A stretch of DNA of 64,000 bases from Caenorhabditis elegans (Eukaryota > Nematoda > Chromadorea > Rhabditida > Rhabditidae), in assembly GCF_000002985.6 (NCBI RefSeq), contig NC_003282.8:2232001-2296000 (forward strand). Reading direction: 5' to 3'. The position numbers and the translations under genes were made by a program. Shown here one piece after another: positions 57,601 to 64,000 of the stretch (positions within the stretch are counted from its first letter, which is position 1; every line of letters starts with the position of its first letter). Under the pieces are notes generated by a model, which made no database searches, was not told where the DNA came from, and saw only the letters and a list, made by a program, of their open reading frames with translations.

Positions 57601-57640
57601 AAAACCGGCAAAAAATTCTCGCAATTTTCTCAGACAATTA
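54640..57640. repeat. AT-rich upstream region with inverted and dispersed repeats
   Basis: An imperfect inverted repeat at about 55470-55545 pairs TAAGTATTATTAC with GTAATACCATACTTA around CCCGTCTCCCGGAGAC. A dispersed repeat with TTTTGCGCGTAAAATATG and GATACGCATTCTACGAG is at 55735-55830. Two copies of a CAGCGACCCAGTTAAC unit occur near 56408 and 56705. No gene is supported. Confidence 0.6.
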
Positions 57641-57641
57641 C

Positions 57642-57745
57642 CTATCTCCTCGTCCATTTCAATAGGGCTAACAGGAACAGAGAGAGAGAGAGAACCGGGG
57701 GGGGGGGGAGAATAATGATTTACCTTGAGAAAAGTTGTACGCCAT
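57642..57745 (-). other. Two donor sites with the phase required by lin-1 exon 47181
   Basis: On minus, ATGGACGAGGAGATAG stands before GTAATTG (57657-57642), and ATGGCGTACAACTTTTCTCAAG before GTAAAT (57745-57724). Each leaves one base, G, that would complete GAG with the AG opening the 47181 exon. Neither supplies the expected 37 upstream codons with a SUMO-type K10, so they are only weak candidates. The surrounding 57640-57960 is non-repetitive and includes a G11 tract at about 57700. Confidence 0.15.
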
Positions 57746-58079
57746 GGCGAACGGTACAGTGGGAGAGTAGTAGAACAAGAAAATAGTGGTGGAAGACAAA
57801 TTGCGACAAAACGGAATCAAAATGATGACACCAAATGGGGCAGATAGAGGAAAAAGATGAACACCCTCTATGGGAGGAAGATTTGAATTGAAATTGATGG
57901 GTGTCAATATGAGTAGCTAATTCTATGGGGTGCCACGTGGTTGGGGTTGGTCAAAATTTTTGAGTGCTTTAAGTAGGTAGGTAGGAAGGCAGGGATAGGT
58001 AGGAATTTAAAAGGGTCCTGCACAGCAGAGAGACCTGTAGAGAGAGAAAGAAATTGGGGATATTGGTGTTTAAAGGGAC

Positions 58080-60960
58080 ATAACTAAGTTTTGATAGCAG
58101 ATATCAAAAGTTCGTCAGCTAGTGAATTGTTAAGCATAAAATTAAAAAATTTGCTACAAGTTGTTAGTTGACAATTTTCAATCCATTTTATGACTAAGAA
58201 GTTACAGGAGTTTAAAGCTGCTATGAGAAATTGAAGGGATGGCCGACCCAATGATGTTTAAAGGCGCATAACTCAATTATCATTATAGACACAAAAAAGG
58301 TATCAACTAAAAAATTGTTAAAAAATTGTTAATTTGCTACAAATTGTCAGTTATCAACTTTTTGATAGACATCAAGACTAGAAAGCTACGGTGGCTTGAA
58401 GCTGAAGTCGGAGAAAACGTCGATGGCATAATTAGTGTTGTTTAAAGGCGCATAACTCATTTGGCATTGAGCTTATGAAAAATTTTTCAACTAACAAATT
58501 GTTAAGCATTAAATTTACTACAAAATGACAGTTGACAACTTTTTGATTGGTTTTTTGATTAAAAAGTTACAAAAGTTTAAAGGTTTAGAGATACATCGAG
58601 GTCAGTAAACCTACTGATGCTTAAAAGGACATAACTCAGTTCAAAAAAGAGATATCAAAAAGTTGTCAACTAACAAATTGTTAAGTATTAAATTTACTAC
58701 AAATTATCAATTAACATCTTTTTGATAGGTTCTTTGATTAAAAAGTTATAAGAGTTCAAAGTTTGAGAGATAAATCAAGGTAATCAGTGAACATGTTGAT
58801 GCATAAAAGGACATAACTCAGTTAGCATAAAATCGACCAAAAAATGTCTAGCAAGTTGTTAAGCTTAAAATTTGCTAAAAATTGTCAATTACAACTTTTC
58901 TATATCTTTTTCGGTTTTTGAGATATTGGAGCTTTTAGTGACTAAGTGATTTTGAGCTGATTCTGGAATTTCAAAAATTCTTTGAAAATTGTGCAAAAAC
59001 TGTAGAAATAGGCTCAAATTTGCTGCAAAATACAGTGATCATAGCTTGAAAAATAAAATGTTGAAATTTCAAAAAAATCCAAAAACTCCCAATACTTAGT
59101 AAAAAATTTCACAAAAAAGTTCATAACCAGGGCCAAATTTTCTTAAACTTTCCTTCTTAAAAAATTAAATTTCTCTATATTTCAAACTTCTAATAAAAAA
59201 ATTCCTACTAAAATTCCCAAATCTTCCCGAAACAAGAAAACTGGTAACCAACCAGAAATCCGGCGGAAGGAGGTGCGGAGGAAGGGCGGAGCATCCTCCC
59301 GCCTCAGGATCCCGCCTCCTTCAATAGGACGGGTGTCCGAGATCAGATTACGGTATTAAAGGAACATGAGGCGTCAACAACAAAAATGATGAATTAATGG
59401 AGAAAAAAGCAGGCGGCACGGTTTTTTAGAGGTGAGAGGGAAGATGTTCCGACACCCCCCTGGCGGGGTAGAGTGCAAATAAAGTTAGGTTAATTGGATT
59501 AGATAGGGATACACTGGACGGTTAAAATAACATACTTTTGGCAAATATGACGACTTGTGGGAATTTAGGTTTAGGGAAGGTATGATAATATTATTTTCAA
59601 AAAAAGTTTAAAAAATTTTTTTTTAAATTAAATTTGTTTTACAAAAATTGAATTTTCGCAAGAACCACTTTAGATACTAAAAAGTTGTAAACTATGGAAT
59701 TGTTAATCATAAAATTTGCCACAAATTGGTAATTGACAACTTTTTAATAGCAACAATGGTTGAATAGTTACAGGGGCTTAAGCCAGCAGAGTTGGAGGAA
59801 GGCGTAAAGCCTGCGGAGCCTAAAAAGTGTTGTAACTCGGCTGGAAACAAAGTTACTAAAATTTTGTCAACTAACAAATTGTTAAGCATAAAATTTGGGA
59901 CATTTTGTTAGTTGACAATAATTTCAAATATTGCATAGTTTTTGAGATACATCTTGAAACTTTACAACCAAAAAAATTGGCTTGAACTTTGATCTTTTTC
60001 TGCAGTTTTTTCCACACTGATACGTATAAATTACTCATAAGCTATATATGTATATATATATATGTATATATATAAGCTATATATATATAATATATAGCTA
60101 TATATATAATATATAATTTGACAGTTAACAATTTTTTCTTCAAATTTTGCTCCCCTAAGATTGTTGACAACCCCCCCCCCGTCAAGATTATGCAAATGCG
60201 CTCTATTGATAGTTTCTTCTTTAGAATCCTTACAATATGCATATATCTATATAAATAAGTACGTGAAGGTTCAGGAGTAATAAATAAATCACAAATCCGA
60301 TCATAAAACTATTCACAATGCCGTAGACTTTTACGAACCTGTCACCTCCTCCCCCTCCTGTTGTGACACCTCTACCTGACAGCTTAGGGCTCACGGAGCA
60401 ACTGTTTTTATGGAAAATAGGATTAGGAGTTTTTTGGCTGTTTTTTTTTTGAATTTCAATTAAAGGAGACCAGGAAATCCGGTAACATGGATAATCCTTT
60501 CATTTTTTTTTGGTGTTTTGGTGGGTTTTTTAAAGAACTCCGCTGGGAAGCGACTTATAAATAAGTTAAATGAAATTATTTTATGTAACAACTTTAAAAT
60601 TGTATTCCCTACAATTTGTTAGTTGAAAACTTTTTTCTAGCATTTAGAATAAGGAAGTTATGGAAGTTCTGCCTGTGTCTTTCAACTTTAAAGGCTCATA
60701 ACTTCTCTGTAAAGCAAGTAAACAAAGATCCGTTAACTACCAAAATATTTTAAATTTAATTTTCTACAATCTGCTAGTGATTAACTTTTTGGTTGCTCTA
60801 ACCGTAAAGGAATTATCAAAGTTTAAAGGTGATTAGTGGGCTCGCTGTCAGCGCCTGTATTTAGAGACTTTAGAGACTAGACTTTAAAAACGTACACCTA
60901 ACTCATTCCAAAATTATTTAGGCTTAAGTTTTCTACATTTTCCCAGTACACAACTTTTTG
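58080..60960. repeat. Degenerate ~180-bp repeats (CAACTAACAAATTGTTAAGC family)
   Basis: At least eight units carry CATAACTCAGTT-type, GTTGTCAACTAACAAATTG and AAATTTGCTACAAATTGTCA phrases, at 58080-58910, 59670-59920 and 60570-60960. A non-repetitive island with GGCGGAAGGAGGTGCGGAGG lies at 59255-59470. A TATATA microsatellite is at about 60043-60113 and a C10 tract at about 60171-60180. No gene is supported. Confidence 0.7.
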
Positions 60961-61494
60961 CCAGCTCCCCTCTAATCGGAGCTAGCCATCACATCCGGTT
61001 GTCGCTGTCAGTTTAAAAAAAGAATAAAAAATGGTGGCATTAGGTGGAAATATTTCAGGTAGTGGTGAGGAATTTGACAGGAAAAAAAATGCAACACCGA
61101 CATCATCCCCACTAATAAGATGAACCAGAGAAACAGAGATGGTAAGATGGGAAGTGTGGACAGTGAGAGAGGAAGGGAAGTGATGAATTAAACAAAAGAC
61201 GGTAGAGAGGATGGAAGATGGAGTTGATTGATTCGAATTGACGAACTATTTAGAAAAGAAAATTTTTGATTTTTTAAGTGATAGATTTGGAATGTTAAAT
61301 TAACACACACGGTTGTATTAATACCCATTTAAAACATACAAAAAACATTGGTCTAACTTGTTGTTTTACAATTTTCGTGTTGCTAAGAAGCTGTAGGAGT
61401 TCAGAGCTACAGGCGGTACTTGGAAAATCTTAATTGATTATTGAGCAAAAAGTAGGAGTTTTTTCTCTCTAAACAATGGTGAGATCATCGGTGG

Positions 61495-62110
61495 ATAATT
61501 TTTTCCCGGCAAACGTTAAATTGGCAATTTGCCGGAAATGGAATTTTCCGGCCAATCGACAAACAGACAATTTGCCGATTTGCCGATTTTGCCAAAAAAA
61601 CGGCCGAAAATTTTCGGCAAATTGTGGTTTTGCACTTATTTTTTTGGAAATTTCAGAATTTCAATTTTAATCGGCAAAATTGTACGTCCTACATCTATTT
61701 TGAAAAGTAATCAAATTCTATAAATATATCTAGAAAAGGCACAGTTTTAAGTGTTCCGTCTTATAAAAAATCCAGCTAAAAACTTCCGGCAAGTTGATAT
61801 TCGGCAAATGGTAAATCGGCAAATCGGTAACTTGTCGAAAATGAAAGTTTCTGGCAAATCGGCAAACCGGCAATTTGCCGAAATTGAAATTTTCCGGCAT
61901 TTCGACAAATGGGCAAATTGCCGAAAATGAAAACTTCCGGCAAATCGGCAATTCGTCAAATTGCCGGAATTGAAAATTTCCGGCAAATTGGCAAACCGGC
62001 AATTTGTTAAAAAATGAAAAATTCTAGCAAATCGGCAATTCGGCAAATTGCCGGAATTGAAAATTTCCGGCAAATCGGCAAACTGGCAACTTGCCGAAAA
62101 AAATTTCAGT
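61495..62110. repeat. CGGCAATTTGCCG-family array 5 (opposite orientation to array 4)
   Basis: Two blocks, 61500-61680 and 61780-62105, carry units such as GGAATTGAAAATTTCCGGC and AAATCGGCAAACCGGCAA. The spacer contains CTTATAAAAAATCC, also present beside array 4 near 51750, so the blocks are inserted copies of one compound repeat. Confidence 0.85.
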
Positions 62111-63001
62111 TGGGGTTTACCCCTGACATGAACCATTGAAGCCACCAGGTAGGAGTAAAAAGATTGACTCCGAATTTGAAACTTAAAGTTCAACAAATCA
62201 TATCTCCAAAACGAAAAGAGATACAAAAAAGTTGCCAACTAATATATTGTAGCATATCTTTGTATCTAAAAATCCTGCCGAGTTATGAGCCCTCAAAGTC
62301 AAACACCTCCCCCCCTACCGCCTTTAATTAGATTCCGGTGTTCACACCTCCAAACGCTTGTGATAATAAAGTGTGAGACTTCCAGCCGTGACCGTCTCTT
62401 CCTTTCCACCTTACCGTCACAATAATTGAGGGGTTTTGTTGTCAAGAGGCGCGTACAAAGGACCGGCGGGGCCGGATTAGCTCTTCTTCTTCGTCCTCTT
62501 CGTGGAGAAATCCTATGAAGGAAGAAAGGGATTATTATTAATGCATTAATGTATTGTGACAACATTTTGTCCGAAATTTGGTGGGACTTTTGACCTAATT
62601 CAATTTCGATTTAAAGTTACAGGTAACATTCTAACATTCTAACATTCCTTTGCGGTAGAACTTTATGGGAACAGACGAAAAAACCAACACGAAAAATACG
62701 GGGGTGGTCTAGTGCCTCTTAACGGTATTTGGGAGGACACAGCCGTTGGAAGAAGACATGATTTGTTTCATTGCCAAGATAAGGAGGCGAGAAAGAAAAT
62801 GTTCCGTTTTTTTGTGTGTCACATCACAGGGGAAAGACGCACTGTATACGTCCAAGAGACATCCGTCGCGCCGCACTTTGTCCCGATTCCGGGTACAGAT
62901 TAGAGAGGGAACCGAGAGGATATCCGTTAATGGAGAAAGGTTCTGGAGCGAGCTGTTCTTCTGGGAATTTTGACGACGGTGTGTTGAATTTTGGTACGAA
63001 A
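62110..63001. other. Non-repetitive upstream region, no supported gene
   Basis: Composition is less skewed than the neighbours. Minus-strand frames at 62565-62299 (88 codons) and 63005-62709 (98 codons) are open, but I cannot attach splice partners or homologous motifs. One GTAAGG donor within the first frame leaves a single G, the phase lin-1's 47181 exon needs, but codon count and motif do not fit. Confidence 0.35.
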
Positions 63002-63247
63002 TCATTTACTATATATAAAGCGCTTATTCCGTTTGTCCATAGTTTGTAGTCTTTGTAGTCTTTGTAGTCTGCAAAGTTTTAGCTTCTGGAGGGATAGTGA
63101 GTTGGGTTAGTGTAGGGATATAACCGGGGTACTGTAGTGGTACAATAGTGGTACGGTAGGAGTACTGTAAGATTACGGTAGTTTCAGAAAAATTAGTTTT
63201 CAGCTCTAGAAGTCGGGGGCCGCGCCGGAGGTGCGGTCCACGGCTGG
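63002..63247 (+). mobile_element. Short non-autonomous Helitron-like element
   Basis: It begins TCATTTACTATATATAAAGC after an A and ends CACGGCTGG before a T, with the hairpin CCGCGCCGGAGGTGCGG about eight bases before the CTGG end. It is 246 bp and an inverted near-copy of 54391-54637. TAGTCTTTG is tandemly repeated inside (63048-63070). No gene inside. Confidence 0.7.
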
Positions 63248-63384
63248 TATATACATATATGGCTAAAAATGGAGATTTCGTGAAAATTGAAATTGACATT
63301 GACAATTGCTCGGCGCCAAATGTTAGCTTGTTTTTGAGATTTAGGACAATCATAGCAGAATCTTGTTAAAAATTACTTAAAGGT

Positions 63385-63620
63385 GATTCCGGCAATTTGC
63401 CGAATTGCCGATTTTTCGGAAATTTTCAATTCCAGCAATTTGCCGAATTGCCGATTTGCCGGAAACTTTCAATTCCAGCAATTTGCCGAATTGCCGATTT
63501 GCCGGAAAATTTTCAATTTCGGCAATTTGCCGAATTGCCGATTTGCGAGAATTTTTCAATTTCGGCAAGTTGCCAGTTTGCCGATTTGCCGGAAATTTTC
63601 AATTCCGGCACATTTTCGAT
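63385..63620. repeat. CGGCAATTTGCCG-family array 6
   Basis: Six units, mostly of the AATTTGCCGAATTGCCGA type, closest to array 4 in sequence and orientation. The last unit merges into AT-rich unique DNA that runs to the end of the window without a supported gene. Confidence 0.85.
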
Positions 63621-64000
63621 GTTTCATAATTTCCGGTCAAAGTTTTGGCAAATCGCCAAAATTTTGAAAAAAATGAGCTTTTCAGGAAATCCGAAGAATT
63701 TTTTTTACACTGATATTTGGTTATTTTGGCACCATAGGAGTAGTTTTTAGCACTTTCTCCACTGGCGCGACTCGACTTTTAATATGAAAATATGTGTAAA
63801 ATTAGAAATCAAGTGAACATTGAAATTGACACCTACAATTGCTCGGAACGAAATACTAGCTTGGTAATTTGGATATCCGTGGCGAAATTGCAAAATTACA
63901 TGATATATTATTTCAGTAATGCTATAGGTGCTATTTTATATTAGAGAGATTGTCAAAAACTCAAGAAATCCAGAAAGTGGAATTCGACACCGACAATTGC

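Noticed and set aside
62709..63005. 98-codon minus-strand frame
   Set aside because: It begins inside a Helitron-like element and shows no protein family features; its potential donor positions do not fit lin-1's expected N-terminus.

Overview
The window is nematode nuclear DNA, almost certainly Caenorhabditis elegans or a very close relative. Splice acceptors are mostly TTTTCAG-type, many introns are 45-60 nt, trans-splice-like acceptors sit next to start codons, and AT-rich dispersed repeats fill long introns. The anchor is the ETS factor gene lin-1 on the minus strand (44274-47181), recognised from its ETS domain, its VKDE site and its C-terminal FQFP docking motif. From memory, lin-1 lies on the left arm of chromosome IV. 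All exon models below were built by hand from splice sites and reading phase; no transcript data were available.

Layout. 1-1500 is a degenerate ATCGATTTTT array in an intron of a plus-strand gene whose last two exons (1564-1906, 3515-3649) resemble the C-terminus of folliculin-interacting proteins. From 6.1 to 20.3 kb lies an inverted pair of paralogous single-pass membrane proteins with a WSN-type domain: copy A on minus (6096-9562) and copy B on plus (13897-19354). Their large exons are a patchwork of identical and diverged tracts. Between them are tandem copies of A's first two exons, a small lysine-rich membrane-protein gene (11060-11699) and a Helitron-like element carrying a minisatellite. 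Copy B carries a small inverted-repeat element with tRNA-like boxes in one intron and several alternative 3' ends.

From 21.1 to 47.2 kb three genes follow one another on the minus strand. In transcription order they are lin-1; a seven-exon gene for an acidic protein with a beta-propeller-like region (32966-43609); and a 14-exon type II membrane glycosyltransferase resembling POMGNT1, with two ILEI/FAM3 domains before a GT13 catalytic domain (21136-31669). Every exon junction in the last two models is phase-consistent. Their long introns carry inverted repeats. Some pair across introns and bracket exons, an arrangement known to favour exon circularisation, and one forms a ~475-nt hairpin.

From 47.2 to 64 kb I find no convincing coding gene. 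This is upstream (or a first intron) of lin-1, made of dispersed repeats, two Helitron-like elements in opposite orientation, CGGCAAATTGCCG arrays, G-tracts and a few unique islands. About 40 N-terminal LIN-1 residues appear to be missing from the exons I can place, so an upstream exon should lie here or beyond the window.
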